From NCBI RefSeq assembly GCF_019104745.1, contig NZ_JAHRWL010000001.1, positions 1,097,001 through 1,161,000 on the forward strand: a DNA stretch of 64,000 nt. The letters are read 5' to 3'. Positions within the stretch are counted from its first letter, which is position 1; each line of letters starts with the position of its first letter. The notes under the pieces were generated by a model, which was given only the letters and a program-made list of their open reading frames with translations, searched no databases and had not been told where the DNA came from. Below are positions 42,524 through 50,271 of this stretch, in pieces. Source of the stretch: Thalassococcus arenae (lineage in GTDB: Bacteria > Pseudomonadota > Alphaproteobacteria > Rhodobacterales > Rhodobacteraceae). The position numbers and the translations under genes are program-made.

Positions 42524-43891
42524 ATGACGATACCGCTGCGCAAGCGTATCTGGGGCTGGATGTTTTTCGATTGGGCGCAGCAACCCTATGCGACACTGGG
42601 ACTGACCTTCATCTTCAGCCCCTATTTCGCCGCCGTCGCCGCGGATTATTTTCACGCCGGAGGCATGGATCAGGGCGCGGCCAATGCCAGCGCGCAAAGC
42701 CTGTGGTCTTCGGCGCAGACCCTGTCGGGCCTGTTCATCGCCCTGTCGGCACCGATCCTGGGCGCCTGGGCCGATCTTTCGGGCCGCAAGATGCCGTGGT
42801 TCTGGTTCTTCTCCATCGTCACTGTGATCTGCGCATGGATGCTGTGGGGGCTGTTGCCCGACGGCACCGGCCTGATGCTGACGCTGGCGCTGTTCTGGAT
42901 CGGCTTCACCGCGTCGGAATCCGCCTTCAACCTCAACAACTCGATCCTGCCCTCGCTGGGCGATCCCGGCGATGTCGGACGGATCAGCGGCGGTGCGACC
43001 GCCTTCGGTTACTGGGGCGGCGTGCTGTCGCTGTTCGTGATGCTGCTGTTCTTCGCCGAGAACGACAGCGGAAAGACCCTGATCGGGCTCGAGCCCTTGT
43101 TCGGCCTCGACCCCGACCAACGCGAAGGCACGCGCTTTGTCGGGCCGTTCATCGCGATCTGGTTCGCGGTCTTCATGATCCCGTTCTTCGTCTGGAACCG
43201 CGACAATCCCGCCGACCGGCGCCCGACCCCGTCCATCGGGTTCGTGCTGACCGACCTCTGGACGACGATCAAGCGCGTGGCCCGTCAGCGATCCTACGGG
43301 TCGTTCCTGCTGGCCTCGATGTTCTACCGTGACGCGCTGACGGCGCTGTATTCCTATGGCGGCATCTACGCGACGCTGGTGCTGGAATGGAAAATCATCC
43401 AGATCGGCGTCTTCGGCATCATCGCGGCCATTGCGGCTGCGGTTCTTTCCTGGGTCGGGGGCATCGCCGACCAGCGCCTGGGTCCGAAGCCGGTCATCAC
43501 CTTCTGCTGCATCGCGCTGATCCTGGTCTGCACGATCATCGTCGGCATGTCGCGCGAACAGCTGTTCGGCATCCCGCTGTCCGAAGGATCGAGCCTGCCC
43601 GACATCATCTTCTACATCTGCGGTGCGATCATCGGCGGCGCCGGCGGGGCGCTGTATTCGGCGTCGCGCAGCATGATGGTTCGCCATGCCGATCCGGAAC
43701 GCGCGGCCGAGGCATTCGGCCTGTTCGCGCTGACCGGCAAGGCGACGGCATTCCTGGCGCCCGCGATGATCACAGTGTTCACCGTCTGGACGCAAAGCAA
43801 TCAATTGGGCTTTCTGCCGGTCATCTTCCTTTTCGTTGCCGGTCTGGTTCTGCTAAGCTGGGTGAAACCAGACGGAGCACGAGCAGCATGA
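42524..43891 (+). CDS. MFS transporter of the UMF1/Atg22-like family
   Basis: A 455-residue membrane protein with about eleven or twelve helices. The start MTIPLRKRIWGWMFFDWAQQPYATLGLTFIFSPYF, with the conserved FDWA-Q motif, and the central SEGSSLPD... segment are typical of the UMF1 (Atg22-related) branch. These proteins are believed to export or salvage small molecules; substrates in bacteria are not established. ATG at 42524 (GGGGGACGGA upstream). The stop overlaps the MepA start (ATGA), so the transporter is translationally coupled to a murein hydrolase; this may mean a link to export of peptidoglycan turnover products. Confidence 0.88.
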   Translation: MTIPLRKRIWGWMFFDWAQQPYATLGLTFIFSPYFAAVAADYFHAGGMDQGAANASAQSLWSSAQTLSGLFIALSAPILGAWADLSGRKMPWFWFFSIVTVICAWMLWGLLPDGTGLMLTLALFWIGFTASESAFNLNNSILPSLGDPGDVGRISGGATAFGYWGGVLSLFVMLLFFAENDSGKTLIGLEPLFGLDPDQREGTRFVGPFIAIWFAVFMIPFFVWNRDNPADRRPTPSIGFVLTDLWTTIKRVARQRSYGSFLLASMFYRDALTALYSYGGIYATLVLEWKIIQIGVFGIIAAIAAAVLSWVGGIADQRLGPKPVITFCCIALILVCTIIVGMSREQLFGIPLSEGSSLPDIIFYICGAIIGGAGGALYSASRSMMVRHADPERAAEAFGLFALTGKATAFLAPAMITVFTVWTQSNQLGFLPVIFLFVAGLVLLSWVKPDGARAA

Positions 43892-44808
43892 TCCGCACCC
43901 TGATCTGCGTGGCGCTGATGGCCACGCTGGCCGCCTGCGGCGGCACCACGACCGAACGCGACATTTCCGGGGAAACCCGGCAAGTCAGGCTTGATCCGGT
44001 CCTGTCCACCAAGCAGGCCAAGCAGTTGTTCGGCGCCGCGTCGGGCGCGTCGACACAAAGCCCCGCCGCCTATGGCAGCTACTCCAAGGGGTGTCTGGCC
44101 GGCGGTGTGCAACTGCCCCAGACCGGTCCGACCTGGCAGGCGATGCGGTTGTCGCGCAACCGCAACTGGGGACATCCCGAGCTGATCGACTTCGTTCAGG
44201 ATCTCAGCCGGAAGGCCGCGCAGCAGCCCGGCTGGCAAGGGCTCTATGTCGGCGATCTCAGCCAGCCGCGCGGCGGGCCCATGCTGACCGGGCATGCCAG
44301 CCACCAGATCGGGCTGGATGCCGATATCTGGATGCTGCCGGCCAAGCGGCTGGACCTGACCCCGGCCGAGCGTGAAAGCATCTCGTCGATCTCGCTACGC
44401 CGGTCCAATGGCGCCTTCGTCAACGACAACTGGACACGCGCGCATCACGAGATCATGAAGGCCGCCGCCCAGGACCCCCGGGTTTCGCGGATCTTCGTCT
44501 TTCCCGGCGCCAAGGTTCGGATGTGCCGGGACGAAACCGGCGACCGCGCCTATCTGAGCAAGATCCGGCCGTGGTGGGGGCATCACTACCATTTCCACGT
44601 CCGGCTGAGCTGCCCGCGCGGCGCGCGCGGATGCGTCGACCAGGCGCCGCCGCCCGCCGGGGATGGCTGCGCCGAGGCGCAGGGTTGGGTCGACCGAATC
44701 CTGAACCCGCCGCCGCCGGACCCGAACGCCCCCAAACCGCGGCCCAGGCGGGAACTGACCCTGGCCGATCTGCCCCAGCAATGCGCCAGCGTGCTCGCCG
44801 CGCGCTGA
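43888..44808 (+). CDS. mepA: Penicillin-insensitive murein endopeptidase MepA, predicted lipoprotein
   Basis: A 306-residue LAS-family zinc endopeptidase that cuts D-Ala-mDAP cross-links in peptidoglycan. A lipoprotein signal ends in LMATLAAC (C17), so this version is membrane-anchored, unlike the soluble E. coli enzyme. Metal and catalytic residues are visible: [14 protein letters not shown] (His and Asp ligands), and [14 protein letters not shown] with the last His ligand; two cysteine pairs (SCPRGARGC, and C's of KGCL and RMC) recall E. coli disulfides. The C-terminus is proline-rich ([15 protein letters not shown]). Coupled to the MFS gene by ATGA; the downstream phytase-like gene overlaps its 3' end by 28 bases. 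Confidence 0.93.
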   Translation: MIRTLICVALMATLAACGGTTTERDISGETRQVRLDPVLSTKQAKQLFGAASGASTQSPAAYGSYSKGCLAGGVQLPQTGPTWQAMRLSRNRNWGHPELIDFVQDLSRKAAQQPGWQGLYVGDLSQPRGGPMLTGHASHQIGLDADIWMLPAKRLDLTPAERESISSISLRRSNGAFVNDNWTRAHHEIMKAAAQDPRVSRIFVFPGAKVRMCRDETGDRAYLSKIRPWWGHHYHFHVRLSCPRGARGCVDQAPPPAGDGCAEAQGWVDRILNPPPPDPNAPKPRPRRELTLADLPQQCASVLAAR

Positions 44809-45698
44809 GCGCGGCGGCCCTGACCCTTGGACTGACCTTGGCGTCCTCGGCGGGCCAGCCGCAGCTTGCGCATCATCTTGCCAGTTTCCGCTGGCAGGTC
44901 GACGATCCGGCCTTCGGCGGGTTTTCCGGGCTGGAAGTGTCGGAGGATGGATCTGCCTTCACCGCGATCAGCGACCGTGGCCACATCGTGTCGGGCCGGT
45001 TCCGACGCGAGGCGGGCCGCATCGCCGCCATCGAGGCCGGGCCGATCGCGCCCCTGCGAGACCCCAACGGTCGGGTTCTGCCAGACCATGTGCACGATGC
45101 CGAGGGATTGGCGATCCGGGCGGACGGGCGGATCTTCGTGTCGTACGAATACCAGCACCGGGTCTGGGCCTATCTGACCCTTGACGCTGCCGCCCGGCTG
45201 CCGCGCCCCGAAGCGTTCAAGGCGCTGCAACGCAATTCCGGAATCGAGGCGCTGGCGGTGGACGACGACAACCGGCTCTATGCGATCCCCGAACGATCCG
45301 GTGCCCTGAACCGTCCGTTCCCCGTCTGGGTCTATGACGACGGCACCTGGACCGAAACCTACGAGATCCCGCGCCGTGGCGGTTTCCTGCCCGTCGGCGC
45401 CGATATCGGACCGGACGGGCGTTTGTATCTTCTGGAACGCGAGTTCACCGGATTGGGCTTTCGCAGTCGCGTCCGCCGCTTTGGCATCACGCACGACGCG
45501 CTGACCGACGAAACGACGCTGCTGACCACGACCACGCGCCGCCACGACAATCTCGAAGGCATCGCGGTCTGGCGCGACGATACCGGCGCGATGCGGTTGA
45601 CGATGATCTCGGACGACAATTTCAAACCCTTCCAGCGCACCGAGATCGTGGAATACGCACTGCCGGAACCGCTTGCGTCACCCGGTCGCAGTCGCTAG
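44781..45698 (+). CDS. Secreted esterase-like activity of phytase family protein
   Basis: A 305-residue protein with a signal peptide ([18 protein letters not shown]) and a beta-propeller type domain. [65 protein letters not shown], and [13 protein letters not shown] are the repeating GLA/EGIAV blocks of the esterase-like activity of phytase family (PF13449). The real reaction is not known for bacterial members; a periplasmic phosphoesterase role is possible. The ATG at 44781 lies inside the mepA 3' end (28-base overlap) with no clear ribosome-binding site, so expression probably depends on coupling to mepA. Confidence 0.82.
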   Translation: MRQRARRALSAAALTLGLTLASSAGQPQLAHHLASFRWQVDDPAFGGFSGLEVSEDGSAFTAISDRGHIVSGRFRREAGRIAAIEAGPIAPLRDPNGRVLPDHVHDAEGLAIRADGRIFVSYEYQHRVWAYLTLDAAARLPRPEAFKALQRNSGIEALAVDDDNRLYAIPERSGALNRPFPVWVYDDGTWTETYEIPRRGGFLPVGADIGPDGRLYLLEREFTGLGFRSRVRRFGITHDALTDETTLLTTTTRRHDNLEGIAVWRDDTGAMRLTMISDDNFKPFQRTEIVEYALPEPLASPGRSR

Positions 45699-45758
45699 AG
45701 GCAGGGCATCGCCCGCACTGGGCCAAGTCCCCGCAACCTTGTCAAAACGGGTCACATC

Positions 45759-46388
45759 ATGACGCGCAAGCATATCCCCGGCATTCTTGCCATGGCGGCC
45801 ATCGTCGTCGCCTCGAACATCCTCGTGCAGTTCCTTTTCGGCCAGTGGCTGACCTGGGGTGCCTTCACCTATCCGCTGGCCTTTCTCGTCACCGACCTGA
45901 TGAACCGCCTCTACGGACCGGGTCCGGCCCGCCAGGTGGTCTTTGCCGGTTTCATCGTCGGCGTCTTCTGTTCGCTGATCGGCACCCAGATCATGGGCGA
46001 ATTCGGCCCTCTGGTGACTTTCCGCATCGCCATCGGATCCGGTCTGGCCTTTCTCACCGCGCAGCTGCTGGACGTGGCGATCTTTGACCGGTTGCGGCAG
46101 GGGAAATGGTGGCGCGCACCTCTTGCGTCGACGCTGGTGGGTTCGTCCGTCGACACGGCGCTGTTCTTTACCATCGCGTTTTCCGCTGGCCTGACCTTCA
46201 TCGAACCCGACAACGATGTCAGCTGGGCTGGGGAAGCCCTCCCGCTATTGGGATTCGGTCCGCAAGCGCCGCTTTGGGTGTCGCTCGCCGTCGCCGACTG
46301 GCTGGTCAAGCTGGGCCTTGCCCTGGTTGCCCTGATCCCCTTCCGAATGATCGTTTCGCGGGCAGCCGGCAACACGACGATGGCTTGA
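45759..46388 (+). CDS. Queuosine precursor transporter-like (YhhQ/VUT family) membrane protein
   Basis: A 209-residue protein with about six helices. GAFTYPLAFLVTDLMNRLYG near residue 35-55 is the diagnostic block of the VUT/YhhQ family, in which the polar TYP..FLVTDL..R motif forms the substrate site. YhhQ imports preQ0/preQ1 for queuosine synthesis of tRNA; some family members have other vitamins as substrates. No queuosine biosynthesis genes are in the window. It is followed by the mini-ORF/arfB leader region, with which it shares strand; there may be readthrough into that leader. Confidence 0.85.
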   Translation: MTRKHIPGILAMAAIVVASNILVQFLFGQWLTWGAFTYPLAFLVTDLMNRLYGPGPARQVVFAGFIVGVFCSLIGTQIMGEFGPLVTFRIAIGSGLAFLTAQLLDVAIFDRLRQGKWWRAPLASTLVGSSVDTALFFTIAFSAGLTFIEPDNDVSWAGEALPLLGFGPQAPLWVSLAVADWLVKLGLALVALIPFRMIVSRAAGNTTMA

Positions 46389-46406
46389 CGGACAAAAAAG
46401 ACTTTG

Positions 46407-46468
46407 TGGATCGCCCCAGCCATGCCAACATCATCTTGCGTGTTCAACAGCTGAAAGGAGGTGATCCA
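46407..46468 (+). promoter_or_regulatory. Potential SD-sequestering helix in the arfB leader
   Basis: TGGATCGCC (46407-46415) can pair with GGTGATCCA (46460-46468) in a 9-bp helix with one G-U pair. That helix would bury the extended Shine-Dalgarno of the 18-codon mini-ORF and place the 10-codon mini-ORF (46422-46454) in its loop. The 5' strand mimics the 3' tail of 16S rRNA (CTGGATCACC). Structure inferred by eye. Confidence 0.4.
46422..46454 (+). CDS. 10-codon mini-ORF (MPTSSCVFNS) ending on the extended SD
   Basis: ATG at 46422 to TGA at 46452-46454. The final A of the stop codon is the first base of the AAAGGAGGTGATCCAG element. There is no obvious ribosome-binding site. If translated, a terminating ribosome would sit across the element and the putative sequestering helix, an arrangement known from leader peptides. 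It may also be fortuitous. Confidence 0.35.
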   Translation: MPTSSCVFNS

Positions 46469-46469
46469 G
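46454..46469 (+). promoter_or_regulatory. 16-base perfect complement of the 16S rRNA 3' end (extended Shine-Dalgarno)
   Basis: AAAGGAGGTGATCCAG is the exact reverse complement of the conserved 16S 3' terminus CTGGATCACCTCCTTT. Normal ribosome-binding sites in this window match 4-7 bases; this one matches all 16 and reaches into the GTG start codon at 46469. The core GGAGG is seven bases from the GTG, an optimal spacing. Confidence 0.85.
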
Positions 46470-46525
46470 TGTCTAGAGAAACATTGGAGAAGGGTGTCGG
46501 GACAGTTCGAGAGGCAGCGTTTTAA
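46469..46525 (+). CDS. 18-codon mini-ORF (MSRETLEKGVGTVREAAF) upstream of arfB
   Basis: GTG at 46469 to TAA at 46523-46525 encodes 18 residues, charged and probably helical. Its start region pairs perfectly with the 16S anti-Shine-Dalgarno tail over 16 bases, far beyond any other site here, so strong ribosome loading is expected. It is followed by a small AAGGG/CCCTT hairpin beginning at its stop codon, a TGGCGC/GCGCCA hairpin and an intrinsic terminator at 46591-46620, and then arfB. It may be a leader peptide, a 30S-binding decoy or a real micropeptide. Unknown function. Confidence 0.55.
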   Translation: MSRETLEKGVGTVREAAF

Positions 46526-46590
46526 GGGCAGCCCCTTGGGCGTTGAACCACGAACTGGCGCAGCCTAACTGGCGCCACTCCGAATTCTCG

Positions 46591-46620
46591 AAGGGCCGCT
46601 TGAACAAGGCGGCCCTTTTC
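46591..46620 (+). terminator. Intrinsic terminator between the mini-ORF leader and arfB
   Basis: A 9-bp stem AAGGGCCGC/GCGGCCCTT closed by a small loop is followed by TTTTCGTT. It ends only 12 bases before the first candidate ATG of arfB, so arfB expression from the upstream transcript would need readthrough. This is the layout of a transcription attenuator. Confidence 0.8.
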
Positions 46621-46631
46621 GTTGGAACGGG

Positions 46632-47060
46632 ATGATGCTGACGATCAGCGACACAATCACGATCGAAGACTGGGAGCTGACGGAACAGTTCGTCCGGGCC
46701 TCGGGTCCGGGCGGGCAGAACGTCAACAAGGTCGCCACCGCAGTCGAATTGCGCTTCGAGGCGGCGCGTTCACCCAACCTGCCCGGCCCGGTCAAGACCC
46801 GGCTGAAACGGTTGGCGGGACGGCGCTGGACCACCGACGGCGCGATCGTGCTGCAGGTCGACACCACCCGCAGCCAGGCCCGCAATCGCGAGATCGCCCG
46901 CGATCGCCTGGCCGAACTGATCCGCGCTGCCTTGAAGCCGCCCAAGCGCCGCATCCCGACCAAGCCGACGTTGGGATCCAAGAAACGCCGCCTCAAGGCC
47001 AAGAAGGTGCGCGGCGAGGTCAAGTCCTTGCGCGGCCGTATCGATCCGTCGGACGGTTAG
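46632..47060 (+). CDS. arfB: Alternative ribosome-rescue factor ArfB (peptidyl-tRNA hydrolase)
   Basis: A 142-residue class-I release-factor-like protein of the YaeJ/ArfB/ICT1 group. The catalytic GGQ motif is in ASGPGGQNVNKVAT (about residues 24-37), and the C-terminal tail is strongly basic (KPPKRRIPTKPTLGSKKRRLKAKK), as needed to enter the empty mRNA channel of stalled ribosomes. It hydrolyses peptidyl-tRNA on ribosomes lacking a stop codon, independently of tmRNA. Start ATG at 46632 or 46635; the ribosome-binding site (GGAACGGG) is weak. It sits immediately downstream of a terminator and the unusual mini-ORF leader, which suggests regulated expression. Convergent with the PNPOx-like gene, stop codons overlapping. 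Confidence 0.93.
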   Translation: MMLTISDTITIEDWELTEQFVRASGPGGQNVNKVATAVELRFEAARSPNLPGPVKTRLKRLAGRRWTTDGAIVLQVDTTRSQARNREIARDRLAELIRAALKPPKRRIPTKPTLGSKKRRLKAKKVRGEVKSLRGRIDPSDG

Positions 47061-47596
47061 GGCGCGACCCAGGCCGTACGCCAGGCATCGCCCTGACGGG
47101 TGCTGCGGACGCGGCGGTAGAAATCATCTCCCAGGTGCAGGATATCGGCCGCGCTGCAGGCGATGTCGACCACCGTGAACCGCTCGGGGTCCGGCACCGC
47201 GGCAAAGTCACCAGGCGCACGGATCGGTTGCCCCGGCGGGGTGTCACCGCCGTAATGCTGGCGCGCGCCTTCGGGCACGGCCTGCCAACGCATGCGGTCG
47301 CCAAAGACCAACGAGGCGGTTCCGGTCAGGCGGATCTGCAACCGTGCCCGCGGCACCCAGACATGCAGCGCGACGCGCGGGTCGGCCGTGATCTCGGCAA
47401 CCTTGTCGGTGGCCTTGTCGGTGTGGATCTCGGCAATGCCGTCGCGCCAGGCACGCAGCACCACGGTGCGCACCCGCGGACCATCCGTGCCGATGGTTGC
47501 AAGCGCCGGGTTGCGCGCGGGATGGCGCCGGTCGGCGACACCGCGCGCCAGGATTCGCCACGCCGCCGCGTGCAGAGCGTCCGGAGTCGGGTACAC
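47057..47596 (-). CDS. Pyridoxamine 5'-phosphate oxidase family (FMN-binding split-barrel) protein
   Basis: A protein of about 179 residues with the flavin-reductase-like split barrel of the PNPOx family: PALATIGTDGPRVRTVVLRAW and IHTDKATDKVAEITADPRVALHVWVP are the conserved first strands with the phosphate-binding R/T residues. It lacks the full length of PdxH (about 210), so the exact role (F420/FMN/heme-binding oxidoreductase) is open. The start is unclear: GTG at 47596 is used here; TTG at 47614 would add six residues and overlap the upstream TIGR02302 gene. Its last four bases overlap the arfB stop on the other strand. Confidence 0.75.
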   Translation of the reverse strand: MYPTPDALHAAAWRILARGVADRRHPARNPALATIGTDGPRVRTVVLRAWRDGIAEIHTDKATDKVAEITADPRVALHVWVPRARLQIRLTGTASLVFGDRMRWQAVPEGARQHYGGDTPPGQPIRAPGDFAAVPDPERFTVVDIACSAADILHLGDDFYRRVRSTRQGDAWRTAWVAP

Positions 47597-47600
47597 AGGG

Positions 47601-50234
47601 TCAGAACCGTTCAAGCAGCCGTTCGAGGTAATCCAGTTCGGCCTCGGGGCGCTCGCCCTCGCCCGAGCGGCGGCGGATTTCGTCCAGCAATTCCCGTGCC
47701 CGGCGATAGACGTCCTCGCCCTGCAAAAGGTTCTCGTCCGTGCCGATCTGACCGTTTGTGCCCTGGTTGCGGCCCAGCGGGTCGCGCTGGTTGCCCGGAT
47801 CGGCGCCCTCGGCCAGCCCCTGTTCACCCTGGCCCTGCTGTTGCTGTGCCAACGCTTCGCCCAGTTCGCGCAGGCCCTCGCGCAGGGCTTCCATCGCTTC
47901 GGACTGCCGGTCGATCGCTTCGGCCAGATCGCCGTCGCGCAGGGCTTCTTCGGCGCCTTCCATGGCACCTTCCGCCCGACCCAGGGATTCCTCTGCGCGT
48001 TCTCCGGCCTCCGACCCGGCACCCGGCAGGTTGCGGCGCTGACGGTTCAGTTCATTTCGCAAAGCGCGCTGACGGTCGGCCAGGCTTTCCTCGAGCGATT
48101 CGCCGTCGCCCGCGCCAGGTTGCTGGCCACCCTGTTGCTGGCCCTGACCGGGCTGGCCCTGACCCTGTTGCTGGCCTTGACCTTGCCCCTGTTGCCCCTG
48201 GCCTTGCGGTTGTTGCCCCTGGCCCTGCTGTCCCTGGCCCTGCTGCTGGCCTTGTTGTTGGCCCTGTTGACCTTCCTGACCGGGATTGAACTGGTCCTGC
48301 AAGTCGCGGAACGCCTCGTCCGAAAGGCCCTGCTGTTCGCGCAGGGTTTCGGCCAGACCTTCCATCGCCTGTTCGCCCGGCGTCTGTCCACGCCCGCCGG
48401 GGCCCTGCGTCACCTGCATGTTCTCCATCATCTCGCGCAGTTGATCCAGGGCTTCCTGCGCCTCTTCCATGCGGCCTTGTTCCATCAGCTCCTGGATGCG
48501 GTCCATCATGCGCTGGAGATCGTCCTGGCTCATCTCCATCATGTTCTGGTTGTCACTGAACTGACTGTCGGGATCGGCTTCGCGATCCTGCTGCTGCTGG
48601 CGGCTCAGCTGGCGCAGGTAATCGTCGGTGGCCTCGCGCAGCTCCTGCATCAGCTCGGCGATTTCCTGATCCGACGCGCCGTTCTTCATGGCCTCGGCCA
48701 GTCGATCCTGCGCGCGCTGCAACCGTTCCAGCGCATCCTGCAGATCGCCTTCCTCGAGGATCATCGCCAGATCCCACATATCCTGGGCCAGTTCGTCGCG
48801 CTGCTCGTCGCTCATGTCATAGCGCGCCTGCATTTCCAGCCGGCGCAGGATCACCCGCAACCGCAGGTAATGCACCTCCGAGCGGAACAAGTCACCGGGC
48901 CGGTTCGATACCGCCCGCAGGATCAATGCGATATCGCCGGCATTGGCGCGGTTCCACAACAGCGCCTGGCGCTGTTCGATCAGCGCCGCCGCGATCGGGT
49001 CGAAAAACCGCCGCCCCGGCAAGGTCAGCACTTCGGGTTCCGAAAGGCCGGTCTGCCCGGCCTCGTCCTGCACCTCGAGCTCCAGCCGAACCGGCAGGTT
49101 GGCCCAGGGATGCAACGAGAAATCCTCGATCAGCGTCTCGGTGAACTCGGCGCGCGAACCCGCCACCGGCATCGGCAGCGGCACTTCGAGAACCGCGCGC
49201 GGTTCCGGGTCGATGCGCAAGCCGTAGCGCCGGTCGACCTCGTCCAGCGCCAGCACGATCCGCGCCACGCCCGCGACAACGCCGTAGTCGTCCGTGGCGG
49301 TAAAGGGCATCTGCATCTCGCCGCTATAAGCGACGTCGATCTCGCCATCGCGCATAACCGTCGGCGTGCCATCCGGAATCATCGCGATCTGCCAGGCGCG
49401 CCCGCCCGGTCCGTCGATGGCCAGCCGCCCCGACTGCACGATGTCGAAATCCTGCGCCGTCGCCTCGGCCGCTTCGTCGCTGGACAGTGGCCGGCCCGAA
49501 ACGCTTTCCTCGATCCGCAGGGCACCCACTTCGCCATACATGCGCAACGTCACCCGAGCGCCATGCGGGGCCTGCATCGACTCGGCGGTGATGTCGTTGA
49601 GATAGACCGCCGGAAGACCGGTGTAACCCGGCGGTTCGACCCAGCCTTCCCAGCTCGGCCCCTGTGCCAGCCCCGGCCCGCCCGGCCCCATGACCGACAC
49701 CGATTGCACCCGCAGGATCGACCCGAACAGGATCGCGACCGACAGCGCCAGCAAGGCGACGTAGCGCAGCGCGAACGGATCGGCGCGCGACAGCCGCAGG
49801 TCCGGCTCGACCGCCTGCGCCTCGGCAAGCTTGGCGCGCATCCGGTCCTGGTGCGCCGCCCAGATCGCGGTCGACCCCGTATCGGCGGCCCCGATCGCCT
49901 GGTCGTCCAGCGCCGCCTGGATCGGGTTGCCCTTCAGCGATGCGTCCAGCCGCCGCAACGCCTCGGCCTGGCGCGGCCAGCGAAACCGCCGGGCGCCGCG
50001 CATCAGAAACCACAAGGCCGCCAGCACGAACGCCGCCGAAACAACCCAAAGCCATTCCAAAGGCATCAGGTCCTGCAGGCCCAGCATCAGGCCCGCCAGC
50101 GACACGAAAACCATCGACCAGAACGGCCAGAAGGCCCGTGTCACCCGTTCGGCGATCAACCCCGCATGGGTCAGTCTCAGCGGCCAGCGGACGGCCCAGG
50201 TGACCTGAAGCAGGGATCGTGGATCGGAGGCCAT
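47601..50234 (-). CDS. TIGR02302 family (DUF4175) membrane protein with a Gln/Gly-rich region
   Basis: An 877-residue protein: two membrane helices near the N-terminus (about 35-55 and 60-80) and one at about 160-180, a long periplasmic part, and then a strongly helical, acidic/Gln-rich C-terminal half. Around residues 645-710 it becomes a GQGQQ/QGQGQ low-complexity tract. This arrangement, next to lysA and argH, is characteristic of the alphaproteobacterial TIGR02302/DUF4175 family, whose function is unknown. The ATG at 50234 (MASDPRSLL) has AAGGAG at a good distance; an earlier ATG at 50261 does not. It is downstream of lysA on the same strand (37 bases). Confidence 0.88.
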   Translation of the reverse strand: MASDPRSLLQVTWAVRWPLRLTHAGLIAERVTRAFWPFWSMVFVSLAGLMLGLQDLMPLEWLWVVSAAFVLAALWFLMRGARRFRWPRQAEALRRLDASLKGNPIQAALDDQAIGAADTGSTAIWAAHQDRMRAKLAEAQAVEPDLRLSRADPFALRYVALLALSVAILFGSILRVQSVSVMGPGGPGLAQGPSWEGWVEPPGYTGLPAVYLNDITAESMQAPHGARVTLRMYGEVGALRIEESVSGRPLSSDEAAEATAQDFDIVQSGRLAIDGPGGRAWQIAMIPDGTPTVMRDGEIDVAYSGEMQMPFTATDDYGVVAGVARIVLALDEVDRRYGLRIDPEPRAVLEVPLPMPVAGSRAEFTETLIEDFSLHPWANLPVRLELEVQDEAGQTGLSEPEVLTLPGRRFFDPIAAALIEQRQALLWNRANAGDIALILRAVSNRPGDLFRSEVHYLRLRVILRRLEMQARYDMSDEQRDELAQDMWDLAMILEEGDLQDALERLQRAQDRLAEAMKNGASDQEIAELMQELREATDDYLRQLSRQQQQDREADPDSQFSDNQNMMEMSQDDLQRMMDRIQELMEQGRMEEAQEALDQLREMMENMQVTQGPGGRGQTPGEQAMEGLAETLREQQGLSDEAFRDLQDQFNPGQEGQQGQQQGQQQGQGQQGQGQQPQGQGQQGQGQGQQQGQGQPGQGQQQGGQQPGAGDGESLEESLADRQRALRNELNRQRRNLPGAGSEAGERAEESLGRAEGAMEGAEEALRDGDLAEAIDRQSEAMEALREGLRELGEALAQQQQGQGEQGLAEGADPGNQRDPLGRNQGTNGQIGTDENLLQGEDVYRRARELLDEIRRRSGEGERPEAELDYLERLLERF
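48100..48290 (-). repeat. Low-complexity CAG/GGC-type codon repeat encoding a Gln/Gly tract
   Basis: Within the TIGR02302 gene about 190 bases consist of imperfect repeats of CAGGGCCAGCAG-type units, encoding GQQQGQQQGQGQQGQGQQ-like sequence. Such tracts change length readily by slippage, so allele length may differ between strains. The frame is preserved in this copy. Confidence 0.85.
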
Positions 50235-50271
50235 GCATCGCTCCTTGCGGACGGGCCGCAAGAAGGATGCC

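Noticed and set aside
46451-46469. Remnant of a 16S rRNA gene (antisense CTGGATCACCTCCTTTC)
   Set aside because: The similarity stops after about 17 bases on both sides, whereas a rearranged rRNA fragment would be expected to carry adjacent conserved sequence. Its exact spacing to a GTG start fits an SD better, though chance capture cannot be excluded.
46106-46525. Longer frame ending with the 18-codon mini-ORF
   Set aside because: Its first 90 percent overlaps the YhhQ-like gene in the wrong frame. Only the part from the GTG with the extended SD is supported.
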